From contig NZ_CP033324.1 of assembly GCF_003710085.1 (NCBI RefSeq), positions 1,550,001-1,614,000 on the forward strand: a stretch of DNA of 64,000 bases. Direction: 5' to 3'. The notes under the pieces were generated by a model, which did no database searches, was not told where the DNA came from, and saw only the letters and a program-made list of their open reading frames with translations. Source of the stretch: Nocardioides pantholopis. GTDB taxonomy: Bacteria > Actinomycetota > Actinomycetes > Propionibacteriales > Nocardioidaceae. How positions within the stretch are numbered: position 1 is the stretch's first letter; each line of letters starts with the position of its first letter. The position numbers were made by a program, and so were the translations under genes. Of the stretch, positions 16,714 to 25,691 are shown in pieces.

Positions 16714-17913
16714 TCGGCGTTCCTGGCGCTCCTCGCGGGGGTCGTCGCCTGGCTGGTCCTCACCGACGACCCGTACGTCGCCACCGCGCCGCCCGGACGC
16801 GCCCCGCGCCCGGAAGCCGCCGGCGCCGCCGGCGCCGCCGGTGCGGTCCGGGCGCTGCAGGAGGCGGTGCGCGAGCGCGACCCCGACGCGGCCGCGGCGC
16901 TCGCCGGCGATGCCGACGCCGGCTCGCTGCTGACGGCGGTCGTCGCCAACGCCGCCGAGCTGCGGCTGGCGGACTTCTCGCTGCGCTACGTCGACGCCGA
17001 TGCCGGGCCCACCCGGGCCGGCGCCTGGACCGCCAGCGTCGCCACCACCTGGCGCTTCGCCGGGATGGACGCGACCCCCGCCTCCGCCGAGGTCCGGTTC
17101 GGGTTCGTGCAGGACGATGGGGAGGTGCGGATCACGACGATCGGCGGCGGCGCCCACCGCACGCCGCTGTGGCTCGCGGGGCCGGTCGCCGTCCGGCGTA
17201 CCCCGCAGACGCTGGTGCTGGCCGCGGGCGGGGCGCCGGTCGCCCGGCGGTTCGAGCGGCTCGCGCTGGAGGCGGTCCCGGTCGTGTCGGCGGTCCTGTC
17301 GCGCTGGCGTCCGGCCCTCGTCCTCGAGGTGCCCCGCTCCGCGGCGGAGCTGGACCGGGCCCTCGCCGCGGAGCCCGGCACCTACGCCGCGATCGCGGCG
17401 GTCACGACCACCGTCGACGGCTCGGTCGACGACGACGCGCCGGTCCACGTGCTGGCCAACCCCGAGGAGTTCGCCTCGCTCGGAGCGGTCGGCGCCCGGG
17501 TGGTGATGAGCCACGAGGTCACCCACCTGGCGACCGGAGGGGCGACCAGCCCGGTGCCGCTGTGGCTGCTCGAGGGCTTCGCCGACCACGTCGCGCTGCG
17601 CGACGTCGACCTGCCGCTGCGCCGCACGGCCGCCCAGGTGATCCGCCAGGTACGCCGCGACGGCCCGCCCGCGGCGCTTCCCGGGGCCGCGGAGTTCGAC
17701 GTCGGCGGGCCGCACCTCGGCGCCGTCTACGAGAGCGCCTGGCTGGCCTGCACGGTGCTGGTCGAGCGGGGCGGCGAGGACGCGCTGGTCGAGCTCTACG
17801 AGCGCGCGGATCGGGGCGAGCCCCTGGGCGAGGCGCTGACGGACCTGTTCGGCTGGTCCGAGGCGGACCTGGTGGCGGCCTGGCGCGACCGGCTGCGCGA
17901 GGTGGCGTCATGA
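16702..17913 (+). CDS. Membrane-anchored gluzincin metallopeptidase-like protein
   Basis: Protein of 403 residues with an N-terminal anchor (FLALLAGVVAWLVL), an Ala-rich stretch, a roughly 100-residue NTF2/lumazine-like region, and a C-terminal peptidase-MA-like domain. That domain carries HEVTH at 271-275 and, about 15 residues later, WLLEGFADHVAL, whose Glu would be the third zinc ligand. The start is uncertain: GTG 16702 lies inside a hairpin and has no clear Shine-Dalgarno. The stop overlaps the ATG of the M48 gene, so the two predicted metallopeptidases are coupled. Substrate unknown. Confidence 0.72.
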   Translation: MAGLSAFLALLAGVVAWLVLTDDPYVATAPPGRAPRPEAAGAAGAAGAVRALQEAVRERDPDAAAALAGDADAGSLLTAVVANAAELRLADFSLRYVDADAGPTRAGAWTASVATTWRFAGMDATPASAEVRFGFVQDDGEVRITTIGGGAHRTPLWLAGPVAVRRTPQTLVLAAGGAPVARRFERLALEAVPVVSAVLSRWRPALVLEVPRSAAELDRALAAEPGTYAAIAAVTTTVDGSVDDDAPVHVLANPEEFASLGAVGARVVMSHEVTHLATGGATSPVPLWLLEGFADHVALRDVDLPLRRTAAQVIRQVRRDGPPAALPGAAEFDVGGPHLGAVYESAWLACTVLVERGGEDALVELYERADRGEPLGEALTDLFGWSEADLVAAWRDRLREVAS

Positions 17914-19202
17914 CCGGCGCCGCGAGCCCGGACCCGAGCCCAAACCCGGCGTCCGGCGCGGCGCTGCGGGTCGGCCTGGGGGTGACCCTGGTCGCGGGCA
18001 CGGCGCTGGTCGTCCTCGGTGCGCTCCTGGTCCCGTGGGACCCGGTGCCCGGGGGGCCGCTGGTGCCGCCGGACCCGCTCAGCGTCTTCACGGCCGGGCA
18101 GGTCGAGCGTGCCGAGGAGTTCTCCCGGTGGGCCCGGGTCTGGAGCTGGAGCTCTCTCGCGGTCTCGACCCTCCTCGCGTGCTGGTTCGGGTTCAGCCGG
18201 CGCGGCCGAGCCGTCGTCGCCCGGTTCCAGCGCGGGCCGTGGTGGCTGCGGGTCGTGCAGGCCGTCGCGGTCCTCACCGTCGCAGGGCGCCTGGTCACGC
18301 TGCCGCTCGGGCTGGCCCACCGCCAGCACCTCCGGGGGTACGGGCTCTCCACCCAGTCCTGGGCCGGCTACGCCCTGGACCTGCTCAAGGGCGAGGCGCT
18401 CGACATCGTGGTGACCTCGCTCGCAGTGCTCGTGGTGATGGCCTGCGCGCGCCGGTGGCGGCGGTGGTGGCCGGCGGTCGCCGGCTCCCTGGTGGCCGCG
18501 CTGGTGCTGGCCGGGTCCTTCGCCTATCCGGTGCTCGTCGAGCCGCTGTTCAGCTCCTTCGAGACCCTGCCGGCGGGGTCGCTGCGCACCGAGATCCTGG
18601 ACCTGGCCGACAAGGAGGGCGTCGAGGTCGACGAGGTGCTCGTCGCGGACGCCTCGCGGCGTACGACGACGCTCAACGCCTACGTGTCCGGCTTCGGCGG
18701 CACCCGGCGCGTGGTCGTCTACGACAACCTGGTCGAGGACCTGCCCCCGGAGCAGGCGCTGTCGGTGGTGGCCCACGAGCTGGCCCACGCCCGCCACGAC
18801 GACGTGCTGGTCGGCTCGGTTCTCGGAGCGCTCGGCGGCGGGCTGGCCGTGGGGCTGCTCGCCGTGGTGCTCGCCCTCGGTGGGCGCCGGGGCGGCCGGA
18901 CCTGGTCGATGGCCGACCCTGCGGTGGTCCCGGTCCTGCTCGCGCTGTTCGCGGTCGGCTCGCTGCTGGCCAGCCCGGTCGAGAACACGGTCAGCCGCCA
19001 GATCGAGACCCGCGCCGACGTCGACGCGCTCGAGACGACCGGCGACCCCGCCGCCTTCGTGGAGATGCAGCGTCAGCTGATGCTGCGCTCCCTGGCCGAC
19101 CCCACGCCGTACGCGTGGTCGCAGTTCTGGTTCGGCAGCCACCCGACCGGGCTGGACCGGATCGCGCTGGCCCAGCGGGTCGCCGAGCGGCTGGACCGGT
19201 AG
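17910..19202 (+). CDS. M48 (Ste24/HtpX-type) membrane metallopeptidase
   Basis: Integral membrane protease of 430 residues. Several hydrophobic helices precede a cytoplasmic zinc domain with HELAH at 289-293. A later SPVENTVSRQIETRADVDAL supplies the Glu ligand and the conserved Asp of family M48. The layout matches Ste24-like CAAX-protease homologues rather than short HtpX. ATGA overlap with the upstream metallopeptidase gene indicates one operon. In bacteria such enzymes act in membrane protein quality control; the target here is unknown. Confidence 0.88.
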   Translation: MTGAASPDPSPNPASGAALRVGLGVTLVAGTALVVLGALLVPWDPVPGGPLVPPDPLSVFTAGQVERAEEFSRWARVWSWSSLAVSTLLACWFGFSRRGRAVVARFQRGPWWLRVVQAVAVLTVAGRLVTLPLGLAHRQHLRGYGLSTQSWAGYALDLLKGEALDIVVTSLAVLVVMACARRWRRWWPAVAGSLVAALVLAGSFAYPVLVEPLFSSFETLPAGSLRTEILDLADKEGVEVDEVLVADASRRTTTLNAYVSGFGGTRRVVVYDNLVEDLPPEQALSVVAHELAHARHDDVLVGSVLGALGGGLAVGLLAVVLALGGRRGGRTWSMADPAVVPVLLALFAVGSLLASPVENTVSRQIETRADVDALETTGDPAAFVEMQRQLMLRSLADPTPYAWSQFWFGSHPTGLDRIALAQRVAERLDR

Positions 19203-19203
19203 C

Positions 19204-19236
19204 CGGCCGGCCGCCCCGGTCGGGAGCGGCCGGCCG
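19204..19236. terminator. Bidirectional terminator between the M48 gene and the acyl-CoA synthetase
   Basis: A perfect 11-bp stem (CGGCCGGCCGC with GCGGCCGGCCG) and an 11-base loop fill the gap between two convergent genes. No T-run. Confidence 0.7.
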
Positions 19237-19243
19237 TGACCGG

Positions 19244-21031
19244 TCAGCTGTAGAGCGCGTCCACCTCGTCGCGGAACTGGGCGAGGACCACGTGCCGCTT
19301 GAGCTTCAGGCTCGGGGTCAGCAGTCCGTCCTCCTCGGTCCAGTCCTCGGCGAGGATCCGGAACTTGCGGATCGACTCGGCCTTGGAGACGGCCTCGTTG
19401 GCCTCGTCGACAGCGAGCTGGACCGCCGCGTGCAGGTCCGGGTCGGTGAGGCTCGCCGCGATGTCGGGGGACTTCCCGTGCTGCTGGGCCCAGACCGGGA
19501 AGACCTCGGGGTCGATCGTGACCAGCGCGCCCACGAACGGGCGGCCGTCGCCGACGACCATGCACTGGCTGACCAGGGCTGCGGCGCGCAGGCGGTCCTC
19601 GAGGACCGCGGGGGCGACGTTCTTGCCGCCAGCGGTCACGATGATCTCCTTCTTGCGCCCGGTGACCTTGATGAAGCCCTCGTCGTCGACCTCGCCGAGG
19701 TCGCCGGTGCAGAACCAGCCGTCCTCGTCGAACGCCTCGGCGGTCGCCGGGTCGTTGGCCCAGTAGCCGCGGAAGACCTGGCCGCCCTTGAAGAGCAGCT
19801 CGCCGTCCCCGGCGACCCGGACCGCGGCACCGGGGAACGGTCGGCCGACCGTGCCCATCTTGATGGCGCCGGGCATGTTCGCCGACAGGGCGGCGGTGCT
19901 CTCGGTGAGGCCGTAGCCCTCCAGCACGGTCAGGCCGATGCCGCGGTAGAAGTGCCCCAGCCGCTCGCCGAGCGCGGCGCCGCCGGAGATCGCGTACTCG
20001 CACTGGCCGCCGAGGGCGGTCAGCAGCTTGCCGTAGACCAGCTTCGAGAACACCGCGTGCTGCAGGCGGGTGCCGAGCGGGACGCGGCCCTCGTCGAGGG
20101 ACTTGGAGTAGGCGATCGCGACGGCGGCGGCGCGGTCGAAGATCTTGCCCTTGCCGTCGGCCGCGGCGTTCTGCGAGGCGGTGTTGAACACCTTCTCGAA
20201 GACCCGCGGGACGGCGAGGATGAACGTCGGCTTGAAGCTCTGCAGGTCCGGCAGCAGGTTCTTGGTGTCGGGGGTGTGCCCGATCCGCGCCCGGGCCTTG
20301 ATCGCGCCGATCTGGAGGATCCGCGCGAACACGTGGGCCAGCGGCAGGAACAGCAGCGTGGCGGCGTCCTTGCCCTTGAAGATCACCTCGAGCTCGTCGA
20401 CGGCGACGCCCAGCTCGACCATGAAGTTGGCGTGCGTGAGCATGCAGCCCTTGGGCCGCCCGGTGGTGCCGGAGGTGTAGATCAGCGTCGCGAGGTCCTG
20501 GGGACCGGCCGCGGTGCGCCGCTTCTCCAGGTCGTCGTCCGAGATGTCCTCGCCCAGCCGGGACAGGACGTCGATGGCGTTGTCGCCGATCGACCAGACG
20601 TGGTTGAGCTCGGGGAGCTCGCTGCGGGCGTCGGCGACCCGGGCCACGTGGTCGGCGGTCTCGGCGACCACGCCGCGGGCGCCGGAGTCCTTGAGGATCC
20701 AGGCGATCTGGGAGGCCGAGGAGGTCTCGTAGATCGGCACCGACACCGCGCCGGCGAACCAGATCGCGTAGTCGAGCAGCGTCCACTCGTAGCGGGTCTT
20801 CGAGATCAGGGCGACCCGGTCGCCGACCTCGATGCCGGCCGCCACCAGGCCCTTGGCCACGGCGCTGACCTCGGCGAGGAACTCGGCCGCGGTGACGTCC
20901 TGCCATCCCTCGGGGCCCTGGCGGCTGAACGCGACGTACTGACCGGCCTCCCGGGCGTTCGTCACCACGTCGTCGGTCAGGTTGCCGGTCGTCGGCACCT
21001 CGATGGTCACCGGGCTGGAGAACTCCCGCAC
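19244..21031 (-). CDS. Long-chain fatty acid-CoA ligase (FadD15-like)
   Basis: ANL-family adenylating enzyme of 595 residues that activates long-chain fatty acids with ATP and CoA. It contains the P-loop TLIYTSGTTGRPKGCM, the VLEGYGLTES adenine motif, GDLGEVDDEGFIKVTGRKKE and the late GGKNVAP segment. I set the start at GTG 21031 because AGGAGG lies 6 bases upstream; the frame is open for eleven more codons. Position and family match M. tuberculosis fadD15 (Rv2187). It is divergent from the SRPBCC gene. Confidence 0.93.
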   Translation of the reverse strand: MREFSSPVTIEVPTTGNLTDDVVTNAREAGQYVAFSRQGPEGWQDVTAAEFLAEVSAVAKGLVAAGIEVGDRVALISKTRYEWTLLDYAIWFAGAVSVPIYETSSASQIAWILKDSGARGVVAETADHVARVADARSELPELNHVWSIGDNAIDVLSRLGEDISDDDLEKRRTAAGPQDLATLIYTSGTTGRPKGCMLTHANFMVELGVAVDELEVIFKGKDAATLLFLPLAHVFARILQIGAIKARARIGHTPDTKNLLPDLQSFKPTFILAVPRVFEKVFNTASQNAAADGKGKIFDRAAAVAIAYSKSLDEGRVPLGTRLQHAVFSKLVYGKLLTALGGQCEYAISGGAALGERLGHFYRGIGLTVLEGYGLTESTAALSANMPGAIKMGTVGRPFPGAAVRVAGDGELLFKGGQVFRGYWANDPATAEAFDEDGWFCTGDLGEVDDEGFIKVTGRKKEIIVTAGGKNVAPAVLEDRLRAAALVSQCMVVGDGRPFVGALVTIDPEVFPVWAQQHGKSPDIAASLTDPDLHAAVQLAVDEANEAVSKAESIRKFRILAEDWTEEDGLLTPSLKLKRHVVLAQFRDEVDALYS

Positions 21032-21164
21032 GTCTTTCCTCCTGTTACGGTCCGGAACGGACACATTTCCTGCAGGTTACCGCCGGGTTCGGGTGGCCTT
21101 CGCATCCGGTACGCTCCCAGCCGTTGACCACCCGCCCGCACGCCCGAGCCCGAGGGGGCAGTCC

Positions 21165-21605
21165 ATGGCCGAGCAGACCACGTCCTCGATCGTCATCGAG
21201 GCCGCACCGGCCGACGTGATGGCCGTGATCGGCGACTTCCCGGCGTACCCGGAGTGGGCCAAGGGGATGCAGCGCGTCGAGGTGCTCTCCGAGCACGAGG
21301 ACGGCTGGGCCGAGCAGGTCTCCTTCGTCCTCGACGTCGCGCCGATCAAGGACGAGTACACGCTGGCCTACGAGTGGGACGGCACCGACGAGGTCACCTG
21401 GACGCTGGTGGAGGGCAAGATGATGCGCGCCCTCGACGGCGCCTACGTGCTGCGCGACCTCGGCGACGGCACCACCGAGGTGACCTACCGGCTGGTCCTC
21501 GACGTCTCGATCCCGCTGATCGGCATGCTCAAGCGCAAGGGCGAGAAGATCCTCATCGACACCGCCCTGAAGGGCCTGAAGAAGCGCGTCGAGTCGCTCG
21601 GCTGA
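21165..21605 (+). CDS. SRPBCC (START-like/polyketide cyclase) protein
   Basis: Protein of 146 residues with a helix-grip fold pattern: SSIVIEAAPADVMAVIGD, the WAKGMQRVEVL strand, YTLAYEWDGTDEVTW, and a long C-terminal helix (LKGLKKRVESLG). Such proteins bind lipids or other hydrophobic ligands. It is the counterpart of Rv2185c. TACGCT (21109-21114) could be the -10, giving a leader of about 45 bases; CGAGGGGG lies before the ATG. Its place beside an acyl-CoA synthetase and an ArsA-like ATPase fits a membrane-lipid role, but this is inference. Confidence 0.85.
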   Translation: MAEQTTSSIVIEAAPADVMAVIGDFPAYPEWAKGMQRVEVLSEHEDGWAEQVSFVLDVAPIKDEYTLAYEWDGTDEVTWTLVEGKMMRALDGAYVLRDLGDGTTEVTYRLVLDVSIPLIGMLKRKGEKILIDTALKGLKKRVESLG

Positions 21606-21621
21606 CGGGTCGCTGACCAGC

Positions 21622-22803
21622 GTGCGGATCCTGCTGTTCACCGGCAAGGGCGGCGTCGGCAAGTCCACGGTCTCGGCCGGGACCGCGGCCCTGGCCGCGG
21701 CCCTGGGACAGCGCACGCTCGTGCTCTCCACCGACGCCGCGCACTCGCTCGCGGACGCGTTCGGGGTGCCGGTGGGGCCGGAGCCGACCGAGGTGGCGCC
21801 GCTGCTGTTCGTGCAGCAGGTCGACGCCCAGCGGCGCTTCCAAGAGTCCTGGGCCGACATCCAGGGCTACCTGCTCTCGGTCCTCGACACCGTGGGCGTC
21901 GACGCCGTGGCGGCCGAGGAGCTGACGGTGCTGCCCGGCGCCGAGGAGGTGCTGGCCCTGCTCGAGCTGCGGCTGCGGGTGCTCTCCGGGGAGTGGGACG
22001 TGGTCGTCGTGGACTGCGCGCCCACCGCGGAGACGCTGCGGCTGCTCGCGCTCCCCGAGGCCCTGGGCTGGTACATGCAGCGGGTGCTGCCGGCCGAACG
22101 GCGGATCGTCAAGGCGCTGCGCCCGGTGCTGTCGCGCTCGGTCGGCGTGCCGATGCCCGGGGACACGTTCTTCGACGCCGTGGAGCGCCTGCACGCCGAG
22201 CTCGACGAGGTCCGCGCGCTGCTGACCGGCCCCGGGGCGAGCGTGCGGCTGGTGCTCACCCCCGAGCAGGTGGTGCTGGCCGAGGCCCGGCGCTCCTGGA
22301 CGAACCTGTCGCTGTACGGCTACCGCGTGGACGGCGTCGTCGCGAACCGGGTCTTCCCGGCCGAGGACGCCGACGACTGGCGCGCGGGCTGGGTGCGGGC
22401 CCAGGCCACCGTGCTGGCCCAGGTCGAGGAGTCGTTCGTCGGGCTGCCGGTCTGGCGCTCGGTCTACCGGCCCGAGGAGCCGGTCGGCCTCGAGGCGCTG
22501 AGCACGATGGCCGCCCAGCTGTACGCCGGGGCGGACCCGCTGGCGCCGCCCGCCGGCGCCGGTCCGTTCCGGATCACCCGCGGCGGGTCGGGGGCGACCC
22601 TGCACCTCGCCCTGCCGCTGGTCGAGCGGGCCGACGTCGACGTCGCCCGCGCCGGCGACGAGCTGGTCGTCACCCTGGGTGCGCACCGTCGGCTGCTGAC
22701 GCTGCCGGCCGGGCTGGCCCGGCTCTCGGTGGCGGGCGCGGGGGTGGTCGCGGGGGAGCTCCAAGTACGGTTCGCCGGGGACGGACGTGAGGAGCAGCAG
22801 TGA
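21622..22803 (+). CDS. ArsA/GET3-type ATPase
   Basis: P-loop ATPase of the ArsA/Get3 superfamily, 393 residues. The deviant Walker A GKGGVGKST is at residues 6-14, followed by STDAAHSLADAFG (switch) and VVDCAPTAETLRLL. The C-terminal part (about 310-393) resembles the small beta-rich domain added to actinobacterial members such as Rv2184c. No arsenic genes are near, so arsenite transport is unlikely. The GTG start is close behind the SRPBCC gene and the stop overlaps the next GTG. Function in actinobacteria is unsettled. Confidence 0.88.
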   Translation: MRILLFTGKGGVGKSTVSAGTAALAAALGQRTLVLSTDAAHSLADAFGVPVGPEPTEVAPLLFVQQVDAQRRFQESWADIQGYLLSVLDTVGVDAVAAEELTVLPGAEEVLALLELRLRVLSGEWDVVVVDCAPTAETLRLLALPEALGWYMQRVLPAERRIVKALRPVLSRSVGVPMPGDTFFDAVERLHAELDEVRALLTGPGASVRLVLTPEQVVLAEARRSWTNLSLYGYRVDGVVANRVFPAEDADDWRAGWVRAQATVLAQVEESFVGLPVWRSVYRPEEPVGLEALSTMAAQLYAGADPLAPPAGAGPFRITRGGSGATLHLALPLVERADVDVARAGDELVVTLGAHRRLLTLPAGLARLSVAGAGVVAGELQVRFAGDGREEQQ

Positions 22804-23306
22804 GCGGGTCGCAGAACCGCCCGGAGGACGGGCACGCCGAGGAGCCGGTCGGCAGCGTCGCCGAGGAGGCGGCCAAGCTGTTCGGCGCGCTCGCCGACGC
22901 CGCCGGTCAGCAGCAGGCCGGTCTCGGCTCCGGCCTGTCCGGGCTGTTCGCGCAGGCCGCCGGCCGGGTCGGGCAGGCCCAGGAGCACCTGGCGCGGCCG
23001 GGACCCGACGGTGCCGGGCCGGAGGGGACCGGGCCCGAGGGGACCGGGGCGGGCGAGGACTGCGCCTGGTGCCCGGTGTGCCGCGCCGCGCACGTCGTAC
23101 GCCGGACCAGCCCGGAGGTCCGCGCGCACCTCGCGACAGCTGCCTCGTCGCTGCTCCAGGCCGCCGCGGGGCTGCTGGCCACCACTGTCGCGGACCCCGC
23201 CCCGGGTTCCGGCCGCGGGACCGGCAATCCCCCCAGGGCCTCCAAGGTGGAGAAGATCGACCTCGACGAGCCGGACCAGAACGACGAGCCGGGGGCGGAC
23301 GCATGA
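22800..23306 (+). CDS. Conserved hypothetical protein with CxxCxxC motif
   Basis: Protein of 168 residues of unknown function, positioned like M. tuberculosis Rv2183c. An acidic N-terminus precedes an Ala/Gly-rich helix (AAKLFGALADAAGQQQAG), a low-complexity Gly/Pro/Glu stretch with two GPEGTG repeats, and the segment CAWCPVCRAAH, which could bind a metal. A second Ala-rich helix and an acidic tail follow. GTGA overlap with the ArsA-like gene and ATGA overlap with the glucokinase gene show tight coupling. Confidence 0.7.
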   Translation: MSGSQNRPEDGHAEEPVGSVAEEAAKLFGALADAAGQQQAGLGSGLSGLFAQAAGRVGQAQEHLARPGPDGAGPEGTGPEGTGAGEDCAWCPVCRAAHVVRRTSPEVRAHLATAASSLLQAAAGLLATTVADPAPGSGRGTGNPPRASKVEKIDLDEPDQNDEPGADA

Positions 23307-24244
23307 GCCTGGCCTGCGGGGTCGACGTGGGCGGCACCAAGATCCTCGGTGGCGTCGTCGACGAGGACGGCACCGTCGTCGAGGAGCTGCGCGTGGAGTC
23401 GCCGGCCACCGACGTCGAGGCCATCGAGGACGCGATCACCGACCTGGTGCGCACCCTGCGGACCCGCCACGAGATCTCCGCGGTGGGCGTCGGGGCGGCC
23501 GGCTACATCGACAAGGACCGGGCCCGGGTGCTGTTCGCGCCCAACATCGCCTGGCGCGACGTCGACCTGAAGGCCGAGCTCGAGGAGCGCGTCGACCTGC
23601 CGTTCGTGATCGAGAACGACGCCAACGCCGCGGCGTGGGGCGAGTTCCGCTACGGCGCCGCGCACGACATCGACGACCTGCTGATGCTCACGATCGGCAC
23701 CGGCGTCGGCGGCGGCCTGGTGCTCGACGGCGAGCTGTACCGCGGCGCCTTCGGGGTCGGCGCGGAGATCGGGCACCTGCGCCTGGTCCCGAACGGCCGG
23801 CTGTGCGGCTGCGGCAACCTCGGCTGCCTGGAGCAGTACGCCAGCGGCTCGGCGCTGGTGCGCGACGCCCGCGAGCGGGCCCGCGACGGGGACCCGGCGG
23901 CGCGCCCGGTGCTCGAGCTGGCCGGGGGAGACCCGGAGCTGATCACCGGCCCGATGGTGCACGAGGCGGCCCGGGCCGGCGACCCGTTCGCCCGGGATCG
24001 GTTCGCCGAGATCGGCACCTGGCTCGGCGAGGCGATCGCCTCCCTGGCGGCCGTGGTCGACCCGGCGGTGACAGTGCTCGGCGGCGGCGTCAGCGAGGCC
24101 GGCGACCTGCTGCTGGACCCGGTGCGCAGGGCGTTCGGCGAGCAGCTGACCGGGCGCGGCTACCGGCCCGCCCTGGAGATCCGCCGGGCGACCCTCGGCA
24201 ACCGGGCGGGGCTCATCGGCGCCGCCGACCTCGCCCGGCGGTAG
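23303..24244 (+). CDS. ROK-family glucokinase
   Basis: Sugar kinase of 313 residues. The ATP-phosphate loop DVGGTKILGGVVDEDG is near the N-terminus, the catalytic Asp is in ENDANAAAWGE, and the ROK zinc motif CGCGNLGCLEQYASG follows a conserved GHLRLVPNG His. This pattern is that of actinobacterial glucokinase (GlkA). The ATG overlaps the previous stop. A second ROK gene follows after 2 bp. Glucose specificity is from family resemblance only. Confidence 0.85.
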   Translation: MSLACGVDVGGTKILGGVVDEDGTVVEELRVESPATDVEAIEDAITDLVRTLRTRHEISAVGVGAAGYIDKDRARVLFAPNIAWRDVDLKAELEERVDLPFVIENDANAAAWGEFRYGAAHDIDDLLMLTIGTGVGGGLVLDGELYRGAFGVGAEIGHLRLVPNGRLCGCGNLGCLEQYASGSALVRDARERARDGDPAARPVLELAGGDPELITGPMVHEAARAGDPFARDRFAEIGTWLGEAIASLAAVVDPAVTVLGGGVSEAGDLLLDPVRRAFGEQLTGRGYRPALEIRRATLGNRAGLIGAADLARR

Positions 24245-24246
24245 CC

Positions 24247-25233
24247 GTGACGGACCGGCACCCGGCACCGCCCACGACGGCGCTGCACATCGGCGTGGAC
24301 GTCGGCGGGACCAAGGTGCTCGCCGCCGAGGTCGACGCGGACGGCACCGTGCGTCGTACGGCGCGCCGGTCCACGCCGGGACGGCGCGTCGAGGTGGCGC
24401 TGGTCGAGCAGGCGCTGACCGACGCGGTCCGCGAGGTCGCGGGCGGGCGCCCGGTCGCCGGCGTCGGCCTGGCGGCCGCCGGCTTCGTCGACGCCGCCGG
24501 CGAGCGGGTGATGTTCGCACCGCACCTGCCCTGGGCGGGCGAACCGGTGCGGGCCCGGCTGGAGGAGCTGTGGGGCCACCCGGTCGCGCTGGACAACGAC
24601 GCGAACTGCGCCGCGCGTGCGGAGCTGCGCTTCGGGGTCGCGCGGGCCGCGACCGACGCGCTGGTGGTCACGATGGGCACCGGCATCGGCGGCGCGGTGG
24701 TGCTGGCCGGCGCGATGCACCGCGGACGCAACGGGATGGCCGGGGAGTTCGGGCACATGCAGGTGGTGCCGGACGGACAGCCCTGCGAGTGCGGCCGCCG
24801 GGGCTGCTGGGAGCAGTACGCCAGCGGCAACGCGCTGGTCCGGCACGCGCGCGCCCACCTCGGCTCCGGGCCGGGCGTCCTGCGGGACCTGTGCGGCGCC
24901 GACCCGGACCGGGTCGTGGGGCCGATGGTCTCCCGCGCCGCCGAGGCGGGCGACCCCGTGGCGCTGGCCGCGTTCGCGTCGGTCGGGCACTGGCTGGGGG
25001 TCGGCGTGGCCAACCTCGTCGCGGCCTTCGACCCCGAGCTGGTCGTGGTCGGCGGCGGGGTCTCCGCCGCCGGCGAGCTTCTGCTCGGCCCGGCCCGCGA
25101 AGCCCTGGGCAGCAGCCTGGTCGGCGCGGCCCAGCGCGAGGTTCCGCGGCTGGTGCGGGCCCGGTTCGGCCCCGAGGCCGGCGTGGTCGGCGCCGCCGAC
25201 CTGTCCCGCGCCGCGGCGGCCCGGGCCGCCTGA
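24247..25233 (+). CDS. Second ROK-family sugar kinase
   Basis: Paralogue of the preceding gene, 328 residues: DVGGTKVLAAEVDADG, LDNDANCAARAE, GTGIGGAVVLAG and the zinc motif CECGRRGCWEQYASGNAL. All catalytic residues are present, so it should be active on a sugar or amino sugar. It begins at GTG 24247, right after the glucokinase stop. Divergence between the pair is well beyond recent duplication. The stop codon lies in a 14-bp tandem repeat. Confidence 0.83.
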   Translation: MTDRHPAPPTTALHIGVDVGGTKVLAAEVDADGTVRRTARRSTPGRRVEVALVEQALTDAVREVAGGRPVAGVGLAAAGFVDAAGERVMFAPHLPWAGEPVRARLEELWGHPVALDNDANCAARAELRFGVARAATDALVVTMGTGIGGAVVLAGAMHRGRNGMAGEFGHMQVVPDGQPCECGRRGCWEQYASGNALVRHARAHLGSGPGVLRDLCGADPDRVVGPMVSRAAEAGDPVALAAFASVGHWLGVGVANLVAAFDPELVVVGGGVSAAGELLLGPAREALGSSLVGAAQREVPRLVRARFGPEAGVVGAADLSRAAAARAA

Positions 25234-25299
25234 GCCGGGTCGACTGAGCTGGGTCGCCTGAGCTGGGTCGACTGAGCTGGGTCGCCTGGGCCGGGTCAG
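25230..25299. repeat. Five tandem 14-bp repeats bridging two convergent stop codons
   Basis: Five units of CTGAG(C/T)(C/T)GGGTCG(A/C) type begin at 25230, 25244, 25258, 25272 and 25286. The first contains the stop of the ROK gene and the last contains the stop of the minus-strand gene. The A/C at the unit end alternates, so the original unit may have been 28 bp. Confidence 0.9.
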
Positions 25300-25682
25300 A
25301 CCTGGGCGCCGTCGTCCCAGGGGTCGCGCGGGCCGCCGGGCATCCTCCAGACCAGGTAGAGGAAGCCGCCCACGAACCCGACGACCAGCGCGTAGGAGAG
25401 CAGCCGCGGCAGGTCGATGCCGAGGACCAGGCAGACCAGCAGCACCGCCGGTGCCCCGAAGACCCCGAGCCAGGCCAGCAGCCGGTCCCGGCTCGGCCGG
25501 GGGACCGGGAGCGGCTCGGGCGGAACGAACGCCTCCGCGGGCTCCTCGGCGGGGCCCTCCAGGTACGCCGCGAACGGCTCCGGCGGCTCGGGCTCGGGCT
25601 GCGGGGTCGGGTCGATCGCGGGGCGGTCCCCGTAGTTCTCGACGATGGCCTTCCAGGCCTCGTCGTCCTCCTCGCGCGGCAC
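25296..25682 (-). CDS. Small membrane protein with two C-terminal helices
   Basis: Protein of 128 residues, function unknown. An acidic, Pro-rich cytoplasmic N-terminal half (PTPQPEPEPPEP) is followed by two membrane helices (LLAWLGVFGAPAVLLVCLVLG and LLSYALVVGFVGGFLYLVW; together about 80-118) and a short tail. TAGGCT with a 6-base gap precedes the GTG start, a leaderless pattern. It is followed closely by the esterase start region on the same strand. Confidence 0.7.
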   Translation of the reverse strand: MPREEDDEAWKAIVENYGDRPAIDPTPQPEPEPPEPFAAYLEGPAEEPAEAFVPPEPLPVPRPSRDRLLAWLGVFGAPAVLLVCLVLGIDLPRLLSYALVVGFVGGFLYLVWRMPGGPRDPWDDGAQV

Positions 25683-25691
25683 AGGACGAGC

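Noticed and set aside
21622-22803. Arsenite efflux ATPase
   Set aside because: The fold is ArsA-like, but no arsB, arsC, arsD or arsR is near and the locus matches the chromosomal Rv2184c group.
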